The position numbers and the translations under genes were made by a program. A stretch of DNA of 35,544 nucleotides from Bacteroidota bacterium (lineage in GTDB: Bacteria; Bacteroidota; Bacteroidia; Bacteroidales; UBA12481), in contig JABHCC010000066.1 of assembly GCA_018669475.1 (NCBI GenBank), forward strand, positions 1 to 35,544, in the 5' to 3' direction. The notes below the pieces were generated by a model. The model had not been told where the DNA came from and made no database searches. It saw only the letters and a program-made list of their open reading frames with translations. Of the stretch, positions 1 to 8,246 are shown in pieces. Every line of letters starts with the position of its first letter. Positions within the stretch are counted from its first letter, which is position 1.

Positions 1-199
1 CAGAAAAGAAGAAAAAAATAAATCATCATATTATTTAATAGCAGACTGTCCGGCTCCACCAGCTGACATAATAGTCATGCCCTTTTGTTGATCAGGAAAT
101 AATAAGCCTAAGAAAATAAATAGAAGCGGAATCGCTGGGGTATGGGCTTTTATTTGCGTTTTATAATCAAAACAGTAATAAATCATTAAAATGTATATT

Positions 200-1081
200 A
201 TGAAAAATAAATTGTCAATGTTTCTTAGTTTTTTACTTGTTATGGCTTTTGTTAGCTGTGAAAATTCTGATTTTAGACAATTAGTTAATGATGAGGATAT
301 TCTTACCATAGTTGACGATGAGATTATAAGTCTGAAGACCCAGGATGAATTTGATGGAGACGCTGAGGCTTCATATGCCATGGGACATAAAATGGGATTT
401 GGTGCTGACCGTGGTGAAAACGGAAGATTCTCTGATTGTGCAAGCATAACAGTAAGTAGTGATGACTTCCCAAAAGAGATAACAATTGACTATGGAGAAG
501 GTTGCGTAGGTAAACATGGGGATTTAAAGACAGGAATAATTGTGATTTCAATGTCTGATACCATGCTAAATGCTGGAGCCGTTCATGAGGTTGTATTCTA
601 TGATGTTATGATTGGCGATAAGTCTATCGAGAGAACAAAGACAATGACCAATATGGGTCTGAATGCTGATGGTAACTGGGTTCTGGAAGGTGCTTCAACT
701 TCAACTGTGACATATGAAGACGGGAGTTCATCAAGCAGGGAATCAACACAATCAAAAGAATGGTTGAGTGGCTTTGGAACTGAAGAAAGAGAAGATAACG
801 TAATATTAATATCTGGTTCTGGTAGTCTTGTAAACTCCGAGGGTTTGGAATTCTCACGAAGCATCACAGTTCCTCTGCTGGTCGACCGTAGTTGCAGATA
901 TATTAAAAGCGGGACTATTCTTCTTGAAAAAGACGGAGAGGAAACTATAATAGACTTTGGAGATGGAGAATGTGATCAATGGGCTACTGTAACAAAAGAT
1001 GGTGAAACAAAAGAAGTTGATCTTAGTAAAAAAGGAAGAGGGAAAAAAGGATTCAGAGGTGGAAAAAAAGGAAGGGGATAA
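200..1081 (+). CDS. Putative outer-surface lipoprotein, unknown function
   Basis: The reading frame gives a 293-residue protein with a lipoprotein signal: basic N-terminus, hydrophobic stretch and a lipobox ending in Cys20 (FVSC). An ATG nine bases upstream would only add three residues, and I prefer 200 because it starts the typical MKNK signal. The body is rich in acidic residues, Ser/Thr and Gly, with beta-strand-like alternation and repeated 'DYGEGC/DFGDGEC' phrases that look like two related halves (around residues 95-105 and 250-260). The C-terminus is a striking basic tail made of GKKG/GRG units. I recognise no family. It is followed by a strong terminator-like hairpin, so it is probably transcribed alone. 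Other short frames on the opposite strand are shadows. Confidence 0.75.
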   Translation: MKNKLSMFLSFLLVMAFVSCENSDFRQLVNDEDILTIVDDEIISLKTQDEFDGDAEASYAMGHKMGFGADRGENGRFSDCASITVSSDDFPKEITIDYGEGCVGKHGDLKTGIIVISMSDTMLNAGAVHEVVFYDVMIGDKSIERTKTMTNMGLNADGNWVLEGASTSTVTYEDGSSSSRESTQSKEWLSGFGTEEREDNVILISGSGSLVNSEGLEFSRSITVPLLVDRSCRYIKSGTILLEKDGEETIIDFGDGECDQWATVTKDGETKEVDLSKKGRGKKGFRGGKKGRG

Positions 1082-1128
1082 CAACATAGTTTTTTAGGGC
1101 TAACATAGCAATTCATAAATTTAGGTTA

Positions 1129-1160
1129 AACCCGGGGTCAGAAATGGTTCCGGGTTTTTT
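1129..1160 (+). terminator. Rho-independent terminator after the lipoprotein gene
   Basis: AACCCGG (1129-1135) pairs with CCGGGTT (1150-1156) and is followed by a T run to 1160. A second overlapping hairpin (CCGGGTTTTTT against AAAAACCCGG, 1150-1172) could serve the opposite strand. It lies about 50 bases past the lipoprotein stop codon. Confidence 0.6.
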
Positions 1161-1170
1161 GCAAAAACCC

Positions 1171-1290
1171 GGGGTCCGGGGTCCGAAGTCCGAAGTCCAG
1201 GGTCAGGGGGCGTTAGTCGGTGGGTTGGTCCTTGGTTTTATTCTTACGTCCCCTTGTCCCCAGTCCCTTTGTCCTCGATTCCCGACTCCC
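1171..1290. repeat. Degenerate heptad tandem repeat locus 1
   Basis: Five consecutive 7-bp words of form nnnGTCC/nnGGTCA occupy 1171-1205 (GGGGTCC twice, GAAGTCC twice, then AGGGTCA). Further on, 1249-1290 holds complementary-type words with TCC recurring every 7 or 8 bases. The core at 1174-1190 is the exact reverse complement of a 17-bp core found at 20501-20517 and 26626-26642. The repeat fills the gap between the lipoprotein terminator and the sigma-factor promoter. Confidence 0.8.
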
Positions 1291-1307
1291 GCAAAGTAGG
1301 GTATCTG

Positions 1308-1315
1308 TATATTTG
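1308..1315 (+). promoter_or_regulatory. Bacteroidota -7 box (TATATTTG) for the sigma-factor operon
   Basis: TATATTTG fits the TAnnTTTG consensus used by the primary sigma factor of Bacteroidota. It sits just after the heptad repeat and about 50 bases before the likely TTG start of the sigma gene. I see no clear -33 TTG element at the expected spacing, so the call is moderate. Confidence 0.45.
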
Positions 1316-1366
1316 TGCGTTATACTAATAAAGTCGTACTTTCGACTTCAACCTGAAATTTTTGAA

Positions 1367-1849
1367 TTGTCGCGCGAGGAGTTTAAAATATTGTTTGATG
1401 CTTATTTCGAGACGGTAAGGAATTTTATCTATTACCGCTGCGGAGATACTGAACTGGCCACCGATGTTAGCCAGGAGTCATTCATGAAGATTTGGGAAAA
1501 GGGATTAAGTCCGGAGCCTGGCAAAGAACTTGCCCTTCTGTACAGAATTGCTGGTAATATTTTCATAAGCAGATACAGAAAGACACAATCTGCGATGAAC
1601 TACAGGAAATCAATTACTCTGAAAGTTGATGACTTTTCTCCCAATGATCAGATGGAGTACAATGAACTAAAAGAAAAATATGACAAAGCTTTACAGAACA
1701 TGACAGAGAAGAAACGAGTAGTTTTTCTAATGTCACGCTTTGAGGAGTTAACTTACAAAGAGATTGCTGAAAGGTTACAAATCAGTGTTAAAGCTGTTGA
1801 GAAAAGAATGAGTCAGGCACTTGGCTCTCTACGAAAAGCACTTTATTAA
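1367..1849 (+). CDS. ECF-type RNA polymerase sigma factor (sigma-70 family)
   Basis: About 160 residues. The N-terminal part (EFKILFDAYFETVRNFIYYR...ATDVSQESFMKIWE) is region 2 of an extracytoplasmic-function sigma factor. The C-terminal part (LTYKEIAERLQISVKAVEKRMSQAL) is the region 4 helix-turn-helix. The open frame extends up to an ATG at 1220, but those extra residues are encoded by the heptad repeat and lie upstream of the putative -7 box. The only in-frame start after the promoter is TTG at 1367, placing the protein at normal ECF length. The next genes are FecR and a TonB receptor, so it probably drives their transcription when the receptor signals substrate binding. The start codon is inferred rather than certain. 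Confidence 0.85.
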   Translation: MSREEFKILFDAYFETVRNFIYYRCGDTELATDVSQESFMKIWEKGLSPEPGKELALLYRIAGNIFISRYRKTQSAMNYRKSITLKVDDFSPNDQMEYNELKEKYDKALQNMTEKKRVVFLMSRFEELTYKEIAERLQISVKAVEKRMSQALGSLRKALY

Positions 1850-1866
1850 AATTCTGGACCAAAGAG

Positions 1867-2727
1867 ATGAATAAACAAGTACACCAATCAATTAATGATG
1901 ACCCTATTAAGGGCTTTTCCATCCCCTGGGAAAAGAGTCGGGAGATGGTGTGGGGGGAGATGTCTGATAAGTTGGATGCCAATGAGAAGAAGGTGATTGT
2001 TTTGAAGCGATCAAATTCATGGCGGTATCTGGCTGCAGCAATTTTTACTCTTGTAATTGCAGGTTCTCTATTCCTGAGATTTTACGAGAAGGATATCAGT
2101 AGTGCTTTTGGGGAGCATGAAAGCATCCTCTTGCCCGATGGCTCGAGTGTTAAGTTAAATGCCGGATCAACTCTTTCATATCATCCTTATTGGTACCGTT
2201 TCAATAGAGAAATTTATTTTGAAGGGGAAGGGTATTTTCAGGTAGTGAAAGGTAAGGCATTTAGTGTTCAGTCTCCACAAGCAGTAACTCGTGTATTAGG
2301 AACAAGTTTTACAATCTTCTCAAGGGGAGAAGCTTATAGGGTTATCTGTCATACCGGATTTATAGAGGTTACATCAGAAGAGCTTGGAGATCAGCTCTTG
2401 CTTGAGCCAAACCAGCGACTTGTTTTAAATAGTGAAGGGAGACTTTTGGTAGAGAGAGCAAAAAGCATCCCTGATGAAGCACATTGGTCAGATCAAATAT
2501 TTGAGTATACTGCAGTTCCACTTAATGATGTTTTAGAAGAAATCAGCAGACAGTATAATGTTATAATCCACTATCCACTAAATCTTCAATGGAGTTATAC
2601 AGGTGATTTTTCATCTGCACGCGATCTGGAAACATCATTAAATTTGGTGTGCAAACCCTTTCAAATTACCTTTGAGAAAATTCAAGAAGGTGAATATCGG
2701 ATTATTCAGGAAGCAATACAGTATTAG
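1867..2727 (+). CDS. FecR-family anti-sigma factor
   Basis: A 286-residue inner-membrane anti-sigma protein. Residues 1-50 form a cytoplasmic part expected to hold the sigma factor. Residues 53-72 are one transmembrane helix. Residues about 80-180 form the periplasmic FecR domain (ILLPDGSSVKLNAGSTL...FEGEGYFQV and LGTSFTI motifs). Residues about 211-282 match the DUF4974 C-terminal domain common in Bacteroidota. It begins 17 bases after the sigma gene and overlaps the following receptor gene, so the three are one operon. By analogy with FecIRA-type systems it should relay a signal from the TonB receptor to the sigma factor; the inducing substrate cannot be read from sequence. Confidence 0.92.
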   Translation: MNKQVHQSINDDPIKGFSIPWEKSREMVWGEMSDKLDANEKKVIVLKRSNSWRYLAAAIFTLVIAGSLFLRFYEKDISSAFGEHESILLPDGSSVKLNAGSTLSYHPYWYRFNREIYFEGEGYFQVVKGKAFSVQSPQAVTRVLGTSFTIFSRGEAYRVICHTGFIEVTSEELGDQLLLEPNQRLVLNSEGRLLVERAKSIPDEAHWSDQIFEYTAVPLNDVLEEISRQYNVIIHYPLNLQWSYTGDFSSARDLETSLNLVCKPFQITFEKIQEGEYRIIQEAIQY

Positions 2728-5224
2728 GTTTCTATTTGTCTATCTACTAATTTTCGGATTTGGTAATGCTTTGATAGCTCAGGATCTGTCAGTTGAGGCT
2801 GAGGATATGCCACTTAGTGAACTGTTAGTTAAGCTTAGAAGTGAGCATAATCTCAAATTTTCTTTTGATGATCAACTGCTTTCGAAGTTTTCAATATCAG
2901 TCGATCAAAGTTTTAAAAACCCTGAAGAAGCGGTTCGCTTCCTGATCAAAGATTTGCCTTTACGCGTGGAGCTCGTTGATGATGTTTATTTAATTGTTCC
3001 ACGAAAGATCAGGAAACCTCGATTAATCTCGAAAATAAGCGGACAAATAAGAGATTCATTATCAGGAGAACCTTTACCCTATAGTCATCTTACAGTTAAT
3101 GGTCAGAGACAGATATCAGATGGTCAGGGGCGCTTTAGTTATCACAGTGGTGATATTGAGCAGGAATTCCATGTTCAGGTAACTTATTTAGGCTACTATA
3201 TACTTGATACACTGTTGTCAGATGGTTCGGGTCACATTATTGATATGCATCCATCAATAATTGGATTGCAAGAAGTCATTATTGCAGATAAAGGATTGCC
3301 TTTCTCATCAATGTCGAAGCATAATCCCGGCGAGATCAGACTCAATCATCAGATAGGTAGTTTTCTTCCGGGTTTTGCAGATAATTCAGTGTATAATCTT
3401 TTAAGACTCCAGCCAGGGGTATTGGCAGCTGGCGAGCAAGCAAATGATCTTGTAATCTGGGGAAGTTACCCCGGACAATCTGCTATCCTATTTGATGGCT
3501 ACACTCTGTTCGGACTAAAGAATTTCAACGACAATATTGGTGTTGTGAATCCATTTATGGTAAAGGATATCCGACTGATGAAAGGAGCTTTTCCAGCCAA
3601 TTATGGTGGGAAAACTGGTGGAATAGTTGATATAACAGGCCAAAACGGCAATATCAATAAGCCTGAATTTCAGTTGACTGCCACTAATATGATTTTGAAT
3701 GCAAGACTTTCTGTACCAATTTCAGAACGGTCGGCATTAAGTGTGGCATTCAGACAAACCTATTACAACCTGATTGATGCTGATGATTTGAACTTATTTC
3801 CTAATAGCCGTGAAAATTTGTCAAAATACGTTGACCTGAAAGTTTCACCTCTTTATATGTTCAGAGACATCAACCTGAAATATGCAGGGCAGACAAAAAA
3901 TGGTGATAGTTATTATTTGAATCTGCTAAACGGAATTGATCGATACTCATATTCTGCTGATTTTAACAATGGTAACAGAAGAATAGAGAATACTTCATCA
4001 GAGCAGAACCATCAGATGGGAGGCTCTTTATTTTATGGAAAAAAGTGGGTGAATGGAAATACATCAAATATTCTGCTGACTTCTTCCTCCCTTGTGCAAC
4101 AGAAGGATAATAAGACGATAATAAGCACTCCTTTATCGAATGAGCAGAAGCATAATTGGAGGGATGAACAGATAAAGAATCAAATCAATCAATCTGCAAT
4201 CAATATTGATAATAGCATCGCTCTTTCGCAAAATAATAGTCTTGAGGCAGGAATTGGTATGATTCATTACAATATTGAACTACGCGAGGACTCTGTGGGT
4301 GAAAATAAATTGCTGGAGAATGAGCAGATCTTTGGCTTATCAAGTTTTGCTCAGGATAAGTTGTCAATCAATGATCGATTAAATGTGTTACTGGGTTTGA
4401 GATTGGATTTTCCACTTAAGTTAGGGAGGGTTTTGATACAACCAAGAATGAGTATGAACTATCAAATGGCAGAAAAGTGGTGGTTAAAAGCTGGGCTTGG
4501 AAGATATTATCAATATGTTGTAGAGAGCTCAATCCTTGACGAGGAGGGCAATTATCAATATTTCTGGACAGTGAGTAATGGTGAAGATATTCCCGTTCAA
4601 TCTGCTAATCATGTAAGTGCGGGAATTAATTATCAGGGTAGTTGGTTCAGCGCGGGTGCGGAGGCTTATTACAAAAAACTCGAGGGTTTAACAAGATATA
4701 TTTATCGACCAAATCGGATTGAAAGAGATATCTATCTGGGTGAAGGAAAAAGCATGGGGGTGGATTTTCTATTGGAGGCAAAATACAGAAAACACTCGGC
4801 CTGGCTGGGGTATAGCTTGTCAGCCTGCCTGGAGAGGTTTTCAGCTTTCCCGATTTCAACTTATGTACGTGCTCCTCAGGATCAGCGCCATGAAATAAAA
4901 GGAGCCGCAATGTTCAATTTTGATCCTTTTTATTTTTCGACTAATTACGTATATGGATCTGGATTTGCTTCAAGAGGTAATTTTCAATCGGGCAGAGATA
5001 TTACCGATCTGGCATATAGTCGTTTAGATATTTCTTTTGTTTATCGGTTTAATACTAAGAAGCTGGATCTGGAAGCTGGTGTGTCGATTCTTAATGTTCT
5101 TAATCATGAAAATCTGAAGTTTGATAATATTATAAGAATACCAAACATGCAGAGTGGAACTGTAAATATCCATGCTGAAGCAGTGCCTTTTACTCCAACG
5201 ATTTTTCTGAAGATTGGCTTGTGA
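2690..5224 (+). CDS. TonB-dependent outer-membrane receptor with STN signalling domain
   Basis: About 844 residues from GTG 2690 (a TTG at 2672 would add six; I prefer GTG because CAAGAAG lies directly before it). A signal peptide ends near ALIAQ. Then come an STN (secretin/TonB short N-terminal) domain of about 70 residues that contacts FecR, a carboxypeptidase-regulatory-like beta domain (KISGQIRDSLSGEPLPYSHL), a plug (LLRLQPGVLAAGEQANDLVIWG...FPANYGGKTGGIVDI) and a beta barrel ending in hydrophobic FLKIGL. The start overlaps the end of fecR by about 38 bases in another frame, indicating translational coupling. No SusD-type lipoprotein follows, so this is not a classical SusCD pair. The ligand is unknown. 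Confidence 0.9.
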   Translation: MNIGLFRKQYSIRFLFVYLLIFGFGNALIAQDLSVEAEDMPLSELLVKLRSEHNLKFSFDDQLLSKFSISVDQSFKNPEEAVRFLIKDLPLRVELVDDVYLIVPRKIRKPRLISKISGQIRDSLSGEPLPYSHLTVNGQRQISDGQGRFSYHSGDIEQEFHVQVTYLGYYILDTLLSDGSGHIIDMHPSIIGLQEVIIADKGLPFSSMSKHNPGEIRLNHQIGSFLPGFADNSVYNLLRLQPGVLAAGEQANDLVIWGSYPGQSAILFDGYTLFGLKNFNDNIGVVNPFMVKDIRLMKGAFPANYGGKTGGIVDITGQNGNINKPEFQLTATNMILNARLSVPISERSALSVAFRQTYYNLIDADDLNLFPNSRENLSKYVDLKVSPLYMFRDINLKYAGQTKNGDSYYLNLLNGIDRYSYSADFNNGNRRIENTSSEQNHQMGGSLFYGKKWVNGNTSNILLTSSSLVQQKDNKTIISTPLSNEQKHNWRDEQIKNQINQSAINIDNSIALSQNNSLEAGIGMIHYNIELREDSVGENKLLENEQIFGLSSFAQDKLSINDRLNVLLGLRLDFPLKLGRVLIQPRMSMNYQMAEKWWLKAGLGRYYQYVVESSILDEEGNYQYFWTVSNGEDIPVQSANHVSAGINYQGSWFSAGAEAYYKKLEGLTRYIYRPNRIERDIYLGEGKSMGVDFLLEAKYRKHSAWLGYSLSACLERFSAFPISTYVRAPQDQRHEIKGAAMFNFDPFYFSTNYVYGSGFASRGNFQSGRDITDLAYSRLDISFVYRFNTKKLDLEAGVSILNVLNHENLKFDNIIRIPNMQSGTVNIHAEAVPFTPTIFLKIGL

Positions 5225-5233
5225 GATAGATAA

Positions 5234-5254
5234 TGGTGAATGGTGAATGGTGAA
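5234..5254. repeat. Heptad tandem repeat locus 2 (TGGTGAA x3)
   Basis: Three perfect tandem copies of TGGTGAA directly follow the TonB receptor stop codon. A related word (GTGAATG) starts locus 4 at 14366. Confidence 0.85.
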
Positions 5255-5291
5255 ATTCTTCAATAGGTTTGCACATTAAAATTTTGGCTCT

Positions 5292-7310
5292 ATGACTGTT
5301 AAGAGAACTATGGTTTCTGTTGCGATTTTTGTTTTTGGTTTGATGCTGTTTGCACAAAATATTCATCCTGTTATGAATTGGGATTTTGATGATGTGCCTG
5401 ATTCTATTGAAGGTAACTACCGGATGGTGCCAGGAATTACAGGTAGTGCTCTGAAGTTAGATGGCTTTACTACTGTAATTAATCATCCGGCAGGAAAAAA
5501 TGGGGAGCTAAATTCATCTTTTACTATCGAAACCTGGATTGCTCTCGCTGCATACCCCTGGAATTGGTGTCCCGTGATCACTCAAATGGAAGCTGAATCC
5601 AGTGGTTATTCTTTTGAAATTGGGCCCCATGGGGAGATCGGTTTGAAAATGAATGTTGGGAGGAATCTGATCAGCTGTATTTCTGATGAGACTCTTGATC
5701 TCAGAAAATGGACTCATATTGCTTGTAGTTACGAGGAGGGGTTTGGCATAAAGCTATACGTGAATGGCGAGCAAGTGGGTGAGTATAAGTCGATTAAGCA
5801 ACCTGCTTTTGCACCAAAAAAGATCATCCGGATAGGAATGAATTATAAAGCAGTTTTTCCATCCGATAGGATAGGAGAACATGGAATAACTCCATATTGG
5901 TTTTCGATTGATGGTATTCTGGATGATTTGAAAGTACATAATGAGGTAATTTCTCCGGATGAGTTGTGTGGGGCTACTGATCCATTACTCATTACTACTC
6001 ATCTTCCGGCACCTGAAATCAGCCCGCGCCATCTTCCACGTGTGGAAGACCATGATGTTTTTCAGGCTTACTATACTAAACTGGAGTACTATCCTGAGTG
6101 GGATGATCAATGGCCGGTTGCTAGCGATGCTGATATTGTGATCAGTTTTGAAAATTCACCTGTACAGCTAATTTTTTGGAGAGGAACCAGGTATTCACCA
6201 GCCTGGGTGAGTGATAATAATCTATGGATGTGCGATCAGAGCGTGGAAACATGGAATGGACCGGAAGGCTGTAAGGAGCATATGCAGGATCGGCATTGCA
6301 AATACTCACATGTGAGATTAATTGAAAATACGGCTGCCAGAAAAGTTGTGCATTGGCGTTATGCTCCGGTAAGTGCTTACAATACTTTATGGCTGGCCAA
6401 TGAAAAAACTGGCTGGGCAGTTTGGATTGATGAGTACTATTATATTTATCCGGATGCTACTGCTATAAGGAAGGTGAGCTGGAAAACTGAGTATATGGGG
6501 CATCCGCGGCAGTTTCAGGAATCGCTGCCACTTACCGGTCCTGGTCAAACGCGTAATGATGTGATGGAGATCGATTATTTAAAGGTTGCCAATCTTGATG
6601 GCGATCAAATGCCCTTTTTCTACACTGATAAGCCACGGGTAAAAGAGGAAATTGATTTCATTGATGCCCCGAATATTCAGCAACACAATTTTAAATCAGC
6701 CTATGATCCATTCATTATTTTCGATCCTGGTAATAATATGCATTATTTGATGGACAGGAATATCAGGAATCTCGATTTTCCGGGATCGTGCAATCATTGG
6801 CCTGTAGGACAAGCATATTGTGACGGACGTAGCACGGTTGAATCCGATAGGGTGGCTCATTTTCTGGGATTTCCAATTTCTAACCCGGTGATCCACGATG
6901 AGAAAAACGGACGAAGTTACTGGGCCTCAATTTATGGGATGGGTGATCTTGAGATGAACGATTTAATTCGTCTGGGCAGAAGTTGGGCACAAGCTCCGGA
7001 GCTGATTATTAATAGCAAGGGGTTTTCAGGGGGTGAATATTCGCAAGATAAAAAAGCCTACCGGATCAGGAGAGAGAATGGAAGAACATTGAAATTTGAG
7101 ATAAAGGCATCTGAAAATTCTCCACTGTATAATCCTGCCATAACTATTGATCAGTGGAATATGAAACAAGTAAATCTTGAACTAAATGGAAAAAAACTCA
7201 AAGAAGGGAAAGATTTTTTCTCAGGTTTGGTTCATGATCTGAAAGGTACCACTGCAGTGATATTCATAATGATAGAGACGGACTCACCGCTTAGAATAGC
7301 AATTAAGTAG
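5292..7310 (+). CDS. Secreted LamG/concanavalin-like domain protein, C-terminal region unrecognised
   Basis: A 672-residue exported protein with a signal peptide ending around FAQN. Residues about 28-230 form a LamG-like jelly-roll (GSALKLDG, SSFTIETWIAL, KWTHIACSYEEG, IKLYVNGEQVGEY, IRIGMN, IDGILDDLKVHNEVIS), a fold that usually binds carbohydrate. The remaining roughly 440 residues carry many aromatic and charged residues (FWRGTRYSPAWVSDNNLWMCDQ, CKYSHVRLIEN, KVVHWRYAP, WAVWIDEYYYIYPD), as would suit a glycan-active beta-rich domain. I cannot assign that part to a known hydrolase or lyase family. It follows the receptor by 67 bases and could be a secreted partner of it. Confidence 0.8.
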   Translation: MTVKRTMVSVAIFVFGLMLFAQNIHPVMNWDFDDVPDSIEGNYRMVPGITGSALKLDGFTTVINHPAGKNGELNSSFTIETWIALAAYPWNWCPVITQMEAESSGYSFEIGPHGEIGLKMNVGRNLISCISDETLDLRKWTHIACSYEEGFGIKLYVNGEQVGEYKSIKQPAFAPKKIIRIGMNYKAVFPSDRIGEHGITPYWFSIDGILDDLKVHNEVISPDELCGATDPLLITTHLPAPEISPRHLPRVEDHDVFQAYYTKLEYYPEWDDQWPVASDADIVISFENSPVQLIFWRGTRYSPAWVSDNNLWMCDQSVETWNGPEGCKEHMQDRHCKYSHVRLIENTAARKVVHWRYAPVSAYNTLWLANEKTGWAVWIDEYYYIYPDATAIRKVSWKTEYMGHPRQFQESLPLTGPGQTRNDVMEIDYLKVANLDGDQMPFFYTDKPRVKEEIDFIDAPNIQQHNFKSAYDPFIIFDPGNNMHYLMDRNIRNLDFPGSCNHWPVGQAYCDGRSTVESDRVAHFLGFPISNPVIHDEKNGRSYWASIYGMGDLEMNDLIRLGRSWAQAPELIINSKGFSGGEYSQDKKAYRIRRENGRTLKFEIKASENSPLYNPAITIDQWNMKQVNLELNGKKLKEGKDFFSGLVHDLKGTTAVIFIMIETDSPLRIAIK

Positions 7311-7400
7311 AATAGAAAAGATTTTTTTTCATGATAGGATAGGGGTATTTCAGATTATAGCTGTCATCCTTGTGTAGAAACAATAAAATATTTAACTATC

Positions 7401-8132
7401 ATGAAAACAAAAATTACAAACAAAACATGGATACTTGCATTGATACTGCCACTAGCGTTAATGTCATGCAATAAGGATGTTCTTCCTGGAATTACAGGAG
7501 AAGGTGAAATTGTAAGCGAGACTCTTGATCTTGCAGATTTTACAGGATTTGCCAATGCAGTTGCTGCTGATGTATATATCAGCCAGGGCGATGTGCAGGA
7601 GGTTATAATTGAAGCTCAGCAGAATATTATTGACAATCTGGAACTTGATCGGGTTGAGAATGGCTTTTGGACTATTAAATTTGATCGTTGGGTAAGATAT
7701 GCTAAACCAATTAAGATTTATATTACTATCCCTACTCTGGACAGAGCAGTAATCTCGGGATCAGGTAAGGTTGTTGGAGAAACTTATTTTGCTGACCTGG
7801 CGGATCTCGAATTGAAAATCTCAGGATCGGGTGATATGGAATTAGATAGTGATAGTGATGCAATCGAAATAACTGTATCAGGATCAGGTGATTTTGATCT
7901 TACAGGAGAAACCGGAAATCTGGATGTTTTGATTTCAGGATCGGGAGACATCGACGCATTTGATCTTCAAACTGTTGAATCCAAGATCAGAATTTCAGGA
8001 GCAGGAAATGCTCGCTTAAGTGTTGCAGAATACCTTGAGGCTTCGATTTCAGGAAGTGGTAGTGTTTATTACCGCGGTAATCCAGAGGTGGATATTCATA
8101 TTTCAGGAAGCGGAAAAGTTCGAAAAGAATAA
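7401..8132 (+). CDS. Head-GIN domain (DUF2807) lipoprotein, putative adhesin-like
   Basis: 243 residues with a lipoprotein signal and Cys23 (LALMSC). After a short linker it carries the typical head-GIN opening (GEIVSETLDLADFTGFANAVAADVYISQGDVQEVIIEA) followed by a right-handed solenoid of repeated ISGSG motifs. At least six ISGSG/VSGSG/ISGAG turns are visible from about residue 115 to the end. The family is widespread in Bacteroidota; its members are surface or periplasmic and their role is poorly defined. It stands 90 bases after the LamG gene and converges with the S9 peptidase gene, with a large hairpin between them. Confidence 0.88.
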   Translation: MKTKITNKTWILALILPLALMSCNKDVLPGITGEGEIVSETLDLADFTGFANAVAADVYISQGDVQEVIIEAQQNIIDNLELDRVENGFWTIKFDRWVRYAKPIKIYITIPTLDRAVISGSGKVVGETYFADLADLELKISGSGDMELDSDSDAIEITVSGSGDFDLTGETGNLDVLISGSGDIDAFDLQTVESKIRISGAGNARLSVAEYLEASISGSGSVYYRGNPEVDIHISGSGKVRKE

Positions 8133-8140
8133 TAAAGGGA

Positions 8141-8241
8141 AGTTTTCAGTCTTCAGTTTTCAGTTATCAGCAAAAAGAAAGTAATAAATAAAACTTATAT
8201 CTCTTATCCTGCTGATAACTGAAAACTGATGACTGAAAACT
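8141..8241. terminator. 30-bp inverted repeat made of heptad words between convergent genes
   Basis: Positions 8141-8170 and 8212-8241 are inverted copies of each other with one mismatch in 30. Each arm is itself built of 7-bp words of the type TTTCAGT / CTGAAAA. The spacer is 41 bases. It lies exactly between the stop codons of the convergent head-GIN and S9 peptidase genes, so a bidirectional terminator or RNA-end-protecting hairpin is a reasonable role, although there is no classical T run next to the stem. Confidence 0.65.
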
Positions 8242-8246
8242 ATATT

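Noticed and set aside
31-447. Minus-strand open frame overlapping the first lipoprotein gene
   Set aside because: Most of it is antisense to the lipoprotein; only the last 50 residues fall in the intergenic part, with no recognisable motif. Positions 1-199 otherwise show nothing I can name.
2672-5224. SusC-type receptor of a polysaccharide utilisation locus
   Set aside because: There is no SusD gene after it and the N-terminal STN domain with sigma/FecR genes fits a signalling TonB receptor better.
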